Below are positions 32,501 to 39,976 of a stretch of DNA of 39,976 nucleotides, in pieces. Positions within the stretch are counted from its first letter, which is position 1, and the number at the start of each line of letters is the position of its first letter. A program made the translations under genes and the position numbers. The notes under the pieces were generated by a model that worked only from the letters and a program-made list of their open reading frames with translations, was not told the origin of the DNA and did not search any database. The stretch spans positions 1 through 39,976 of the forward strand of contig WFNF01000002.1 in the NCBI GenBank assembly GCA_015488775.1, in the 5' to 3' direction. The stretch comes from Helicobacteraceae bacterium. Lineage in GTDB: Bacteria > Campylobacterota > Campylobacteria > Campylobacterales > Sulfurimonadaceae.

Positions 32501-33256
32501 ATGAAAAATGACTCAAAACAATATATAGATAAAAAGAACTTTTTTAAAGACATAATAACCCTTTATGGAAGAAATGTAGTAGTTGAAGCACTTAAAGATA
32601 AAAATGTAGATGTTCACAAGCTACATCTAAGTAACTCAAATCTTGATGATGGTGTAATACTTGAGATAAAAGAGTTAGCTTCTAATGCTGGGGTAGAGAT
32701 AAAATATCATGATAAAAAAGCACTTTCTCGTATCTCTAAAAACTCTAAGCAAGATCAAGGGGTTGCTCTTGATATAAAAAGTAAAAAGTACAAAAGTGTA
32801 AGTGGTTTTTTATCTGATCAAAGAGATGCATTTAAAATCATTGCACTTGACGGGATTCAAAATCCACAAAATCTTGGTATGATTTTAAGATCTGCCGCTG
32901 CTGCTGGTGTTGATGCAATAATTTTACCATCAAAAAGTTCTGCAAAAATCTCCCCTTTAAGTATAAAAGCAAGTGCTGGAGCTTGGAGTAAGATAACTAT
33001 ACTTCATTGTGATGTATTAGAAGATGAATTAAAAAAGTTTACAGATACAAAGATTTATATGTTAAGTTCACATGCTAAAAAATCTATTTTTGATATAAGC
33101 AAAAGTAAAAAAGAGATTTATGTTTTAGGTAATGAGAGTGATGGCGTAAGTTTAGAGGTTGAAAAAATGTGTAACTCTAAAGTATCTATACCTATGAAAA
33201 ATGGCATAGAATCTTTAAATGTAGCTATTACAGCTTCTATAATTGCTTTTAGTTAA
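32501..33256 (+). CDS. rlmB: RlmB-like SpoU-family rRNA 2'-O-methyltransferase
   Basis: A 251-aa SPOUT enzyme. The N-terminal substrate-binding domain opens with LYGRNVVVEALKDK after a 20-residue lead. The SpoU catalytic domain has DGIQNPQNLGMILRSAAAAG (motif 1, with the catalytic Asn/Arg), YVLGNESDGVS (motif 2) and IPMKNGIESLNVAITASII (motif 3), forming the trefoil knot. It most likely methylates G2251 of 23S rRNA; a TrmH-type tRNA role cannot be excluded. It may be leaderless. Confidence 0.88.
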   Translation: MKNDSKQYIDKKNFFKDIITLYGRNVVVEALKDKNVDVHKLHLSNSNLDDGVILEIKELASNAGVEIKYHDKKALSRISKNSKQDQGVALDIKSKKYKSVSGFLSDQRDAFKIIALDGIQNPQNLGMILRSAAAAGVDAIILPSKSSAKISPLSIKASAGAWSKITILHCDVLEDELKKFTDTKIYMLSSHAKKSIFDISKSKKEIYVLGNESDGVSLEVEKMCNSKVSIPMKNGIESLNVAITASIIAFS

Positions 33257-33271
33257 TACTTAATGTTTAGT

Positions 33272-33577
33272 TTACTCGCAAGAGTAACTAGCAGTACATT
33301 GTATAATTTTAGAACCTGTACTTATAGGTTCACTTTGTGAGCATACTATCTCACCACCATCTACAATTATAAATTTAATTCTTTCACCACGTTGACACTG
33401 TACTTTATGCATTGTTGATTCAATAGCTTTAGCCTTGTTTCCACCATCTGCATAAACTGTATGTATTGATGAGTGTGAACCTGATCCAGTAGCACCACCT
33501 TGAGATTGTCCACCCATTACAGCAAAAGAACTTACTGCAAAAATCGAACTTATTAACATTATTTTGAATGATTTCAT
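33272..33577 (-). CDS. Small exported cysteine-containing protein
   Basis: About 101 aa from the ATG at 33577 (MKSFKIMLIS), which begins a clean Sec signal peptide; an upstream in-frame ATG at 33619 would put 14 charged residues before it. The mature part starts with a Gly/Ser-rich flexible stretch and has four cysteines (one in HKVQCQRGE, one in EIVCSQ, two in IIQCTASYSCE), probably as two disulfides in the periplasm. The ribosome site is weak (GGGTAG). No family was recognised. Confidence 0.65.
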   Translation of the reverse strand: MKSFKIMLISSIFAVSSFAVMGGQSQGGATGSGSHSSIHTVYADGGNKAKAIESTMHKVQCQRGERIKFIIVDGGEIVCSQSEPISTGSKIIQCTASYSCE

Positions 33578-33685
33578 ATCTACCCACTTGAGTTTATTTC
33601 TCTTATTGTAGCACATCATTTATAAAGTAATCAAATTTATTATATTTTTTTAATCTAAAACAGTTGTATGGGAACAATAAGTAGC

Positions 33686-33712
33686 GTCTAAGCTTGCAAA
33701 ACAAGCTTAGAC
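33686..33712 (-). terminator. Hairpin terminator after malic enzyme
   Basis: GTCTAAGCTTG (33686-33696) and CAAGCTTAGAC (33702-33712) form a perfect 11-bp stem around CAAAA, 12 bases beyond the malic enzyme stop on the minus strand. The U-tract is poor, but this is the strongest hairpin in the area. Confidence 0.65.
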
Positions 33713-33724
33713 ATAAGAGCTTAT

Positions 33725-34990
33725 TTAAACTATTAAGCCACTCAACTCTTTTTTATAATTTTCTAAATTGAAGTTTTCAATATTTGCAACACCCTCAGCA
33801 ACTGCTGCTTGTGCTACTGCACTAGATATCTCAACTATAAGTCTTTTGTCAAATGGATTTGGGATTATATACTCTTCACCAAATACTAATTCTTCACCTA
33901 CTAACTCATTTAAGTATGCTGGAACTTTTTCACGAGTTAAGTCTGCAAGTGCATGCGCTGCTGCTAGTTTCATATTTGTAGTGATTTTTTTAGATCTTAC
34001 ATCCATTGCACCACGAAATATAAAAGGAAAACCTAAAACATTATTTACTTGGTTTTTAAAGTCACTTCTTCCTGTTGCAATGATTGCGTCAGGTCTAGCT
34101 GCTTTTGAGTCTTCTGGAAAAATCTCAGGATTTGGATTTGCGAGTGTAAAGATAACAGGTTTTGGTGCCATAAGTTTTAAATGTTCAGTTGTAAAAGTAC
34201 CAGGTTGTGAAAGTCCAACTACAACATCTGCTCCTATAAATACATCCTCTTTGCTTAAATTTTCTTCACAAGCAAACTCTTTTTTATACTCATTTAAATC
34301 ATTTCTAGTATTATTGATAACACCTTTAGAATCTATCATATATATATCTTTAGCTCCAAGTTCTCTATAAAGTCTTGCACAAGATATAGCAGCAGCTCCA
34401 GCGCCAACTACAACGATTTTAATATCTTCTATTTTTTTATCTCTAATAAGACAAGTGTTTAGTATACCAGCAGATGATATAACAGCCGTACCATGTTGAT
34501 CATCATGCATAACAGGGATATCAAGCTCTTTAATTAAACGTTTTTCTATTTCAAAACATTCAGGTGCTTTTATATCTTCTAAATTTATACCACCAAATGT
34601 TGGAGCAATATTTTTAACAGTTTCACAAAAAGAGTCTATATCTTTAGTATCAACTTCTATATCAAAACAGTTAAGGCCTGAGAACTTTTTGAAAAGTACC
34701 CCTTTACCTTCCATAACAGGTTTAGAAGCAAGTGCTCCAATGTCACCAAGTCCAAGAACAGCAGTTCCATTTGTGATAACTGCAACTATTGAACCTTTAG
34801 ATGTATAATCATAAGCTAACTCTGGATTTTTTTCTATCTCTAGACATGGTACAGCAACACCAGGTGTGTATGCTAGAGATAAATCTCTTTGAGAATTCAT
34901 CGCTTTGGTTGGGGTAATAGAGATTTTTCCAGGGTGTAAACCCTTATGATAATCTAACGCTTCTTGATCAGTAATTTTTGCACTACTCAT
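33725..34990 (-). CDS. Malic enzyme, decarboxylating
   Basis: A 421-aa enzyme converting malate to pyruvate plus CO2 with NAD(P)H. The catalytic Tyr is in DLSLAYTPGVA, the Lys in KPVMEGKGVLFKK, the metal site in LEDIKAPECFEIEKRL and HDDQHGTAVI, and the nucleotide fold in VVVGAGAAAISCARLY. It matches the short MaeB/YtsJ-type form without a phosphotransacetylase tail. Cofactor preference is not settled: the fold's second strand ends MIDSKG, Asp suggesting NAD. AAAGG precedes the ATG. It is transcribed alone. Confidence 0.92.
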   Translation of the reverse strand: MSSAKITDQEALDYHKGLHPGKISITPTKAMNSQRDLSLAYTPGVAVPCLEIEKNPELAYDYTSKGSIVAVITNGTAVLGLGDIGALASKPVMEGKGVLFKKFSGLNCFDIEVDTKDIDSFCETVKNIAPTFGGINLEDIKAPECFEIEKRLIKELDIPVMHDDQHGTAVISSAGILNTCLIRDKKIEDIKIVVVGAGAAAISCARLYRELGAKDIYMIDSKGVINNTRNDLNEYKKEFACEENLSKEDVFIGADVVVGLSQPGTFTTEHLKLMAPKPVIFTLANPNPEIFPEDSKAARPDAIIATGRSDFKNQVNNVLGFPFIFRGAMDVRSKKITTNMKLAAAHALADLTREKVPAYLNELVGEELVFGEEYIIPNPFDKRLIVEISSAVAQAAVAEGVANIENFNLENYKKELSGLIV

Positions 34991-35078
34991 AATTTACCTT
35001 TAATATGATTTTTGAAATTATATCTTAAATATGGTAAAAAATATTTTTTATGTTACTTTATGTTCCAAAGAAAGAGTT

Positions 35079-35564
35079 TTATCTACCTAAAAGTGTATTT
35101 ATCTCTCTCATTTTTTCAAGTGGGTCTTCTATCTTTTTTTCATCATTTTTTGGTTTTTCAAAGTTAATAGTTTCAGGAATATCACCACTAATAGTTCTAT
35201 CTTTTAAAGTATTTATATGTGTATTAAGTCTATCTAAAAGGTAGTTTTCACTTGGAGTATATTTGCTTTTTGATTCATCTATAAACTCAAGTAAAAACTC
35301 TATAGCTTCTAATTCATTATCAAATTTTATAGACTCTAGTAGTGCCATCTCCTCTAAATATATACTTTTTGAAGCTTCTAAAAAGTCACTTCCTACATCC
35401 ATAGTTTTCATCGTTGCAAGAGAAAACTTAAATTTAAAGTTATTATAAAGAAGACAACCAACAAAGTACTCTATATCTGATGGTTCATATTCGGAGTATT
35501 GATTATTTTCATCTTCAAAGTGTTTATGGTAAAGCTCTAGTGATTTTTTTAATATATTTTTCAT
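35079..35564 (-). CDS. Hypothetical protein at the end of the moa-moe operon
   Basis: A 161-aa soluble, mostly helical, acidic protein that I do not recognise. Its start overlaps moeA by four bases (ATGA), so it is certainly co-transcribed with the cofactor genes. Features are a helical N-terminal domain (LELYHKHFEDENNQYSEYEP) and a C-terminal charged tail (KPKNDEKKIEDPLEKMREIN). No cysteines suit metal binding apart from one, Cys37. A function related to molybdenum cofactor is only suggested by context. Confidence 0.65.
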   Translation of the reverse strand: MKNILKKSLELYHKHFEDENNQYSEYEPSDIEYFVGCLLYNNFKFKFSLATMKTMDVGSDFLEASKSIYLEEMALLESIKFDNELEAIEFLLEFIDESKSKYTPSENYLLDRLNTHINTLKDRTISGDIPETINFEKPKNDEKKIEDPLEKMREINTLLGR

Positions 35565-36754
35565 AGTTTTATAACATTTACCCTCATATTAGCTTCAAGA
35601 TTGCCATCCTCTTCGCCTGTCATCATCAAGGCAACATCACCCAACATATTTGTAAGTATTGCAGATGTTCCAACTTTTTTATCATCAAAATCAACATAAA
35701 ATTGACCATCTTCTACGCTTAGGTTACAAGCTGTAAACTCACTTTTTTTGCTTCTTTTATTAAAAGGCACTTTTAGTATAGCTTCTACTATGTTTGGTTC
35801 AGAGTCTTGAAGTAACATACGTCTGATTATAGGTAAAGCATAAAGTATAAAAGTTACAGTAGCAGAGTAAGCAAAACCTGGAAGTCCAAAAACAAAGGTA
35901 TTCTCTTTTTTTGCTACAAGTATATGTTGACCAGGTTTTATATTTACACCCTTATATATAACTTCAGCTCCAAGACGGGGGATTATATCTTTTACAAAAT
36001 CATAATCTCCAACACTAACCCCACCTGTGCTTACAACTATATCTGCACACTCAAAAGCTTCTGAAAATACTTTCATAATGCTTTGTTTATCATCTTTTAC
36101 AACACCATATTGTAAAACATCTGCTCCAGCTTCTTTTGCTAAAGCTTCAAGTGTATAGTTATTTGTTGAGATGATTTGTCCAGCATGTTTACGCTCACCA
36201 CCAACTTCAAGTATCTCACTACCAGTTGAGATGATTGCAATTTTTGGTTTTTGAACTACACTTACAGTTGCTAAGTTTAAGCCTGCCATAACACCTATTT
36301 GTGCAAAAGATATTTTAGTACCTTTTTTTATTAGTACATCACCCTCAAAGTAAGATTCACCTATAGCCCTAACGGCAAAACCACTATCAACTTTTTCATT
36401 TATTATAAGTCTATCTCCATCAACGCTAACTTTCTCTATAGGTATTAAAGTGTCAGCACCTTCAGGCATCAATGAACCCGTAAATGTTTTTATAGCCTCA
36501 CCATGATGAACAACTCTACTCTCATCACTACCAGCAGGATTGTCTCCTAGTATATTGTAATCTTCATCTTGATCAGATGCTATAATAGCAAAACCATCCA
36601 TTGCAGAGGTTGCTTGTGTTGGGCTTGATTCACTAGCTACTATATCACAAGCTAAGATGCGTCCAAGTGATTGACTTAAAAACACTTTTTCGCTTTTTGT
36701 TTTTGCTACCTCAAGTAGAGATAACATATTTTGAGAAGTTTCATAAGATATCAT
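35561..36754 (-). CDS. moeA: MoeA, molybdopterin molybdenumtransferase
   Basis: A 397-aa enzyme that inserts molybdate into adenylated molybdopterin. Signatures: TQATSAMDGFAI near the N-terminus, FTGSLMPEGADTLIP, then the molybdopterin-binding core IISTGSEI and STGGVSVGDYDFVKDI, and FVFGLPGFAYSATV. Length is normal and it ends in the usual beta domain. It overlaps moaE and the hypothetical gene by four bases each. The cofactor made is needed by SoxC in this window. Confidence 0.96.
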   Translation of the reverse strand: MISYETSQNMLSLLEVAKTKSEKVFLSQSLGRILACDIVASESSPTQATSAMDGFAIIASDQDEDYNILGDNPAGSDESRVVHHGEAIKTFTGSLMPEGADTLIPIEKVSVDGDRLIINEKVDSGFAVRAIGESYFEGDVLIKKGTKISFAQIGVMAGLNLATVSVVQKPKIAIISTGSEILEVGGERKHAGQIISTNNYTLEALAKEAGADVLQYGVVKDDKQSIMKVFSEAFECADIVVSTGGVSVGDYDFVKDIIPRLGAEVIYKGVNIKPGQHILVAKKENTFVFGLPGFAYSATVTFILYALPIIRRMLLQDSEPNIVEAILKVPFNKRSKKSEFTACNLSVEDGQFYVDFDDKKVGTSAILTNMLGDVALMMTGEEDGNLEANMRVNVIKL

Positions 36755-37188
36755 GCTAATAGTCCTGATCCTTTAATTGCAGTTGAACGCTCACTAGCGT
36801 AAACTCTTTTTCCATCTTTAAGGTCGTACTTCCATATAGGAGCACTCGCCTTAAAATCCTCTACAAACTCATCTATCATCTCTAAAGCTACACGTCTTTT
36901 TGGTGAAAAAACAGCAGCTATATACGAGGACTCATGTAAAAGTACATCACCTTTTGAGTGAGCCATTTTAACTATAGCGTTTGATTCTTTAGCTTTTTCT
37001 TGCCATTTATTAAACCAAGATTCCAATATTGGCTCATACACATCAAAACTAAGTCCATCTATAGAATCTTCATCTCTAATAGTTCCAACAAAAGGGATAA
37101 AAGCACCATAATTACTTTTAGACTCCTCTTTATACCATTTATCAAAAATGGCACTTACATCTAATGCACCATCATAAAGTTCTAACAT
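36751..37188 (-). CDS. moaE: MoaE, molybdopterin synthase large subunit
   Basis: A 145-aa subunit that transfers sulfur from MoaD to precursor Z. Signatures: FVGTIRDEDSIDGLSFDVYEP, HSKGDVLLHESSYIAAVFSP with the RR that follows, and APIWKYDLKDG with the catalytic Lys. It lies three bases after moaD and overlaps moeA by four bases (ATGA), so all three are one transcript. Confidence 0.95.
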   Translation of the reverse strand: MLELYDGALDVSAIFDKWYKEESKSNYGAFIPFVGTIRDEDSIDGLSFDVYEPILESWFNKWQEKAKESNAIVKMAHSKGDVLLHESSYIAAVFSPKRRVALEMIDEFVEDFKASAPIWKYDLKDGKRVYASERSTAIKGSGLLA

Positions 37189-37191
37189 AAT

Positions 37192-37413
37192 TCACCCACC
37201 ACAAACAGGCGGAAGTAAAGAGACTTTGTCTCCATTTTGAAGTTTAACATCTAAAGAGCTAACTAATGTGTCATTTACAGCTACTGCACATGTCTCAAGC
37301 CACTCTTTAACTTCATCATCTTGTTTCAAAATCTCACTAATATCTTTTAAATTTGAAGCTTCAAGCTCCATTGTGGGCTTAGATATAGGCCCTAAAAATT
37401 CTACTTTTATCAT
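37192..37413 (-). CDS. moaD: MoaD, molybdopterin synthase sulfur carrier
   Basis: A 73-aa ubiquitin-like protein ending in Gly-Gly (VSLLPPVCGG), the site of C-terminal thiocarboxylation. Core strands include KVEFLGPIS and AVAVNDTLV. A cysteine stands just before the terminal Gly-Gly. AGGA is placed for the ATG at 37413. It is the first gene of moaD-moaE-moeA. Confidence 0.94.
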   Translation of the reverse strand: MIKVEFLGPISKPTMELEASNLKDISEILKQDDEVKEWLETCAVAVNDTLVSSLDVKLQNGDKVSLLPPVCGG

Positions 37414-37486
37414 TATAAATTATCCTAGGATTTAAGTAAGCTTATTATATTTAAAAGCTCTTAAGAAGTTAATTAAATTTTTTGTC

Positions 37487-37492
37487 TATAAT
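37487..37492 (+). promoter_or_regulatory. TATAAT six bases before the mqnA ATG (leaderless candidate)
   Basis: The hexamer ends six bases before the ATG at 37499. There is no ribosome site. The product starts directly with the family's N-terminal motif, so the start is secure. Confidence 0.6.
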
Positions 37493-37498
37493 CACACT

Positions 37499-38152
37499 AT
37501 GATTTTTGGCAAAATAGAATATCTTAATCTTCTCCCCTTTCATGTTTTTATGAAAAGGTATGTTTCATCTTCACAAGCGTTGCACTCTATGAACTATAAA
37601 AAAGGTGTTCCCTCTAAGATAAATAAAGACTTTTTAGCAAGACGTGTTGATTCTGCTTTTATCTCTAGCGTAAAAGTTAAAAGCACAAAAGGTGTAAAAT
37701 TAGGGATAATCGCTAGAAAAGAGGTTTTAAGTGTGCTCGTTATACCCTCTAAAAACTCTAAAGATGATAACGAGAGTGCAACATCAAATGTTTTAGCTAA
37801 AGTTTTAGGTGTAAAGGGTGAAGTTATTATCGGAGATAAGGCTTTAAAGTACTATTTATCAAATGATGATTATATAGATTTGGCTAAATTATGGGAAGAA
37901 AAATATAATTTACCATTTGTTTTTGCTCTTTTAAGTACTCATAATCACTATGAAGCTATAGATAAACTTTCAAAAAGCTTTTTAAAAAAACCTATCAAAA
38001 TTCCTCGTTATATTTTAAATAAAGCATCAAAAAACACTGGTATAAAACCAAATGATGTGTTAAACTATCTAAACTATATCTCATACAACTTTGATAAAAA
38101 AGCACAACGTGGATACATAAAATTTCTAAAATGTTTATCTAAGCTTAAATAA
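37499..38152 (+). CDS. mqnA: MqnA, chorismate dehydratase (futalosine pathway)
   Basis: A 217-aa enzyme of the alternative menaquinone route; it dehydrates chorismate to 3-enolpyruvylbenzoate. The typical N-terminus GKIEYLNLLPFHVF is present, as are DSAFISSVKV, VIIGDKALKYYL and DLAKLWEEKYNLPFVFALL. It is shorter than most (about 250-280), as is common in Campylobacterota. Its start seems leaderless. It is followed by the cytochrome c peroxidase gene 25 bases later, which has its own -10 box. Confidence 0.87.
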   Translation: MIFGKIEYLNLLPFHVFMKRYVSSSQALHSMNYKKGVPSKINKDFLARRVDSAFISSVKVKSTKGVKLGIIARKEVLSVLVIPSKNSKDDNESATSNVLAKVLGVKGEVIIGDKALKYYLSNDDYIDLAKLWEEKYNLPFVFALLSTHNHYEAIDKLSKSFLKKPIKIPRYILNKASKNTGIKPNDVLNYLNYISYNFDKKAQRGYIKFLKCLSKLK

Positions 38153-38165
38153 GTTAAATTTTTAC

Positions 38166-38171
38166 TATAAT
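38166..38171 (+). promoter_or_regulatory. TATAAT six bases before the ccp ATG (leaderless candidate)
   Basis: The hexamer ends six bases before the ATG at 38178, followed directly by TAACCC with no ribosome site. The ATG begins a signal peptide, which fixes the start. Confidence 0.6.
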
Positions 38172-38177
38172 TAACCC

Positions 38178-39095
38178 ATGAAGTTATTTGTTATTATATG
38201 TATCACTTTTTTTACACTATATGGTGTAGAAGCAATTGTTCCGATTCCACAAAATATAAAATATGACACAAAGAAAGCACTTTTAGGAAAAAAACTTTTT
38301 TCTGATACTGATCTTTCTAAAGATAAAAAAATATCATGTGCATCGTGTCATAATCTCTCAACATCTGGCGCTGATAGTAGAGTTGTCTCTGTTGGAGTGT
38401 ATGGAAGAAAGGGTAATGTTCAAGCACCTACCGTCTTTAACGCATACCTCTCTTTTAGACAGTTTTGGAATGGGCGTGCAAAAGATTTAAGTAATCAAGC
38501 ACATGGTCCTATATCTACTCATGTTGAGATGAGTATGACTAAAAAAGATATATTAGATGTTGTAGAAAAAAAATATAAAAAAGAGTTTTTTGATATTTAT
38601 AAAACTAAAAATATAAAGTTTACTCAAGTGATAGATGCTATTGTTGAGTTTGAAAAAGCTTTAACTACACCTAACTCTAAGTTTGATAAATATCTGCGTG
38701 GTGAAGTAAAACTCTCTAAAGAGGAGTATAAAGGTTATACTCTTTTTAAAGAGTTTGGTTGTATAACTTGCCATAATGGTGTAAATATTGGTGCAAACTC
38801 TTTTCAAAAGATGGGTTTATTTGTTGAGTATAATAATATACATGAGTATCCAGATAGAGCGTACCTAACAAAAGATGCAAATGATAAAAATGTTTTTAAA
38901 GTACCAACACTTAGAAATATATCTAAAACAGCTCCATACTTTCATGATGGTAGTAGAGCAACACTAGGAGAGGCTATAAAAGTAATGAGTTACCATAACC
39001 TAGGCTTTAAAATAGATGACAAAGATGTTCAAACTCTTATTGCATTTTTGAAAACTTTAGATGCCCCTTTACCAAAGATATTAAGAGTAAAATGA
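38178..39095 (+). CDS. Di-heme cytochrome c peroxidase
   Basis: A 305-aa periplasmic enzyme reducing H2O2 with electrons from c-type cytochromes. A signal peptide ends near VEA. Two heme motifs are visible: CASCHN (Cys54, Cys57, His58, low-potential peroxidatic side) and CITCHNG (Cys195, Cys198, His199, high-potential side). Family blocks include RDxx-type APTVFNAYLSFRQFWNGR and VPTLRNISKTAPYFHDG. It may be a MauG-like variant, but the normal CCP length and blocks favour peroxidase. Its stop overlaps the next gene by four bases. Confidence 0.92.
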   Translation: MKLFVIICITFFTLYGVEAIVPIPQNIKYDTKKALLGKKLFSDTDLSKDKKISCASCHNLSTSGADSRVVSVGVYGRKGNVQAPTVFNAYLSFRQFWNGRAKDLSNQAHGPISTHVEMSMTKKDILDVVEKKYKKEFFDIYKTKNIKFTQVIDAIVEFEKALTTPNSKFDKYLRGEVKLSKEEYKGYTLFKEFGCITCHNGVNIGANSFQKMGLFVEYNNIHEYPDRAYLTKDANDKNVFKVPTLRNISKTAPYFHDGSRATLGEAIKVMSYHNLGFKIDDKDVQTLIAFLKTLDAPLPKILRVK

Positions 39096-39976
39096 TGAGT
39101 AAGCGTTTAATTTTAGTATTTATCTTATCTAGTGTTTCTTTGCTTGGCTTGATGACGTTTTATATATATGAGCGTGATTATAATAAAGAGAACAATGAAG
39201 TAAATCAACACTACTTTAAAATGAAAAACACCATAAATGAGATTAGTTTAGAGTGTTTAAAAGCTAGAGCTATAACTTATAACAATTATGACAAACTCAA
39301 TCAATTGGTTTTTACTCTTGAGACATTATCTCTTATAGGTTTATCTAATGATGAAAATCAAAAAAATTTACAAAATGTAAGTGAAAAAAAGAGATTGAAA
39401 AAAGATATAGATATATATATCAATAACGTAAATCAGTTTTTAAGATATTTATCTGGAATTAAAAACTCATATATTTTGTTAACAACTTTAAATGACAAGC
39501 TACTTAGCAGTGATATAAACCAAAAATATAAAAAAGATTTTTTGCAATCTGTGTACTACTTCACTAAGGCTATAATATTAAATGATACCTTGTATATTGA
39601 AAAAGCACATAAGTATTTAGATAAATTAAATATAAAAAGTGTTGATCAAAAAGATGTGAAAATTTTAAGTGCCTTTTTTATACATACAAAATTTTTATCA
39701 GATAATTATAAAACTTTTCAAGAGTATTATTTTAAAGTTATAGATAAAGATATTTTAAATGAGTTAAGTACTAGAAAAAATGAACTTGACATTACTCTTA
39801 ACAAAAATCTATACTTTTTAAATCTTTTAACCGCTTTTATATTTTTACTGTTTTTAATCTCTTTTATAATTATTATATATTTGTTACTTAAATCTTCAAG
39901 AGAAAATCTAAGATTAATTTTAATGAAAGAGCATATAGATTATAGCTATTATCATGACAGTTTAACTCTTCTTAGA
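39092..39976 (+). CDS. Membrane sensor with a GGDEF domain, 3' end outside window
   Basis: This frame starts at ATG 39092, overlapping the peroxidase stop by four bases (ATGA), and stays open for 295 codons to the window edge. One N-terminal helix (LILVFILSSVSLLGLMTFYI) and a second near residues 250-275 (LTAFIFLLFLISFIIIIYLL) flank an all-helical, Lys- and Asn-rich periplasmic region. The final residues YYHDSLTLLR are the usual entry into a GGDEF domain (consensus HDSLTGLPNR). It is therefore a two-span diguanylate cyclase or GGDEF protein, and coupling to the peroxidase suggests it may sense redox or peroxide state. Confidence 0.78.
   Translation, partial: MMSKRLILVFILSSVSLLGLMTFYIYERDYNKENNEVNQHYFKMKNTINEISLECLKARAITYNNYDKLNQLVFTLETLSLIGLSNDENQKNLQNVSEKKRLKKDIDIYINNVNQFLRYLSGIKNSYILLTTLNDKLLSSDINQKYKKDFLQSVYYFTKAIILNDTLYIEKAHKYLDKLNIKSVDQKDVKILSAFFIHTKFLSDNYKTFQEYYFKVIDKDILNELSTRKNELDITLNKNLYFLNLLTAFIFLLFLISFIIIIYLLLKSSRENLRLILMKEHIDYSYYHDSLTLLR

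Noticed and set aside
33768-34370. 200-aa plus-strand frame opposite malic enzyme
   Set aside because: Although long, it is antisense to well-conserved malic enzyme motifs, is Ser/Ala-rich as mirror frames are, and lacks a ribosome site.
38178-39095. MauG-type enzyme instead of cytochrome c peroxidase
   Set aside because: There is no methylamine dehydrogenase nearby, and length, heme spacing and the VPTLRNISKTAPYFHDG block fit an ordinary bacterial peroxidase.
1-39976. CRISPR arrays, insertion sequences, prophage or integrase genes
   Set aside because: No regularly spaced repeats, transposase or integrase motifs, or terminal inverted repeats flanking a gene were seen; the only tandem repeat is the 45-bp linker repeat.

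Overview
The window is a low-GC, gene-dense stretch that most resembles a chemolithotrophic Campylobacterota (Sulfurimonas-like) chromosome. The evidence is a soxZ-soxY-soxD-soxC group with a molybdenum sulfur dehydrogenase, an MqnA-type (futalosine) menaquinone gene, HisKA_2 histidine kinases with the EVHHRVKNNL motif, Aer-like single PAS proteins, and a clpP-GGDEF-def order. This assignment is by family recognition only; no rRNA or tRNA gene is visible to anchor it.

Layout. 1-858 is the end of a membrane histidine kinase cut by the window edge. 926-5041 is a giant lipoprotein with cadherin-like repeats followed by ELWxxDGT-type repeats. 5207-12907 is an envelope-oriented accessory region: a small outer-membrane barrel, four mutually similar exported proteins that I read as DUF302-like (6068, 7027, 7982 and 11930), an exported caspase-like protease (8957), an LPP20/DUF4384-type partner (10477) and a single-PAS protein (11467). 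The genes 7982-11880 are almost certainly one operon. I rate this the most interesting system in the window.

13003-16884 (minus) is soxC-soxD-soxY-soxZ plus a MOSC gene, for the second half of thiosulfate oxidation. 17122-20953 holds small hypotheticals, truD, a 381-aa protein with a nuclease-like motif, and a BFD-type ferredoxin pair. 20950-22769 is a two-component system, followed by a divergent GNAT gene. 23788-27398 is def, a degenerate GGDEF gene, clpP and tig. 27613-28637 is a truncated globin divergent from an Rrf2 regulator with three cysteines. 28704-33577 holds an MFS exporter, rdgB, an FmdE-like protein, uppP, an RlmB-like methyltransferase and a small exported Cys protein. 33725-37413 holds malic enzyme and a moaD-moaE-moeA operon that supplies molybdenum cofactor, which SoxC needs. 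37499-39976 holds mqnA, a di-heme cytochrome c peroxidase and the start of a GGDEF sensor.

Two cross-cutting observations came from reading non-coding sequence. First, four plus-strand genes (truD, the RlmB-like gene, mqnA, ccp) each have a TATAAT/TAAAAT hexamer exactly six bases before the ATG and no Shine-Dalgarno, which suggests leaderless mRNAs. Second, many intergenic inverted repeats occur, including a large AT hairpin just before the DUF302/caspase locus and two hairpins between soxD and soxY. Two gaps above 300 bases (23313-23787 and 30712-31021) contain structured but unrecognised sequence.
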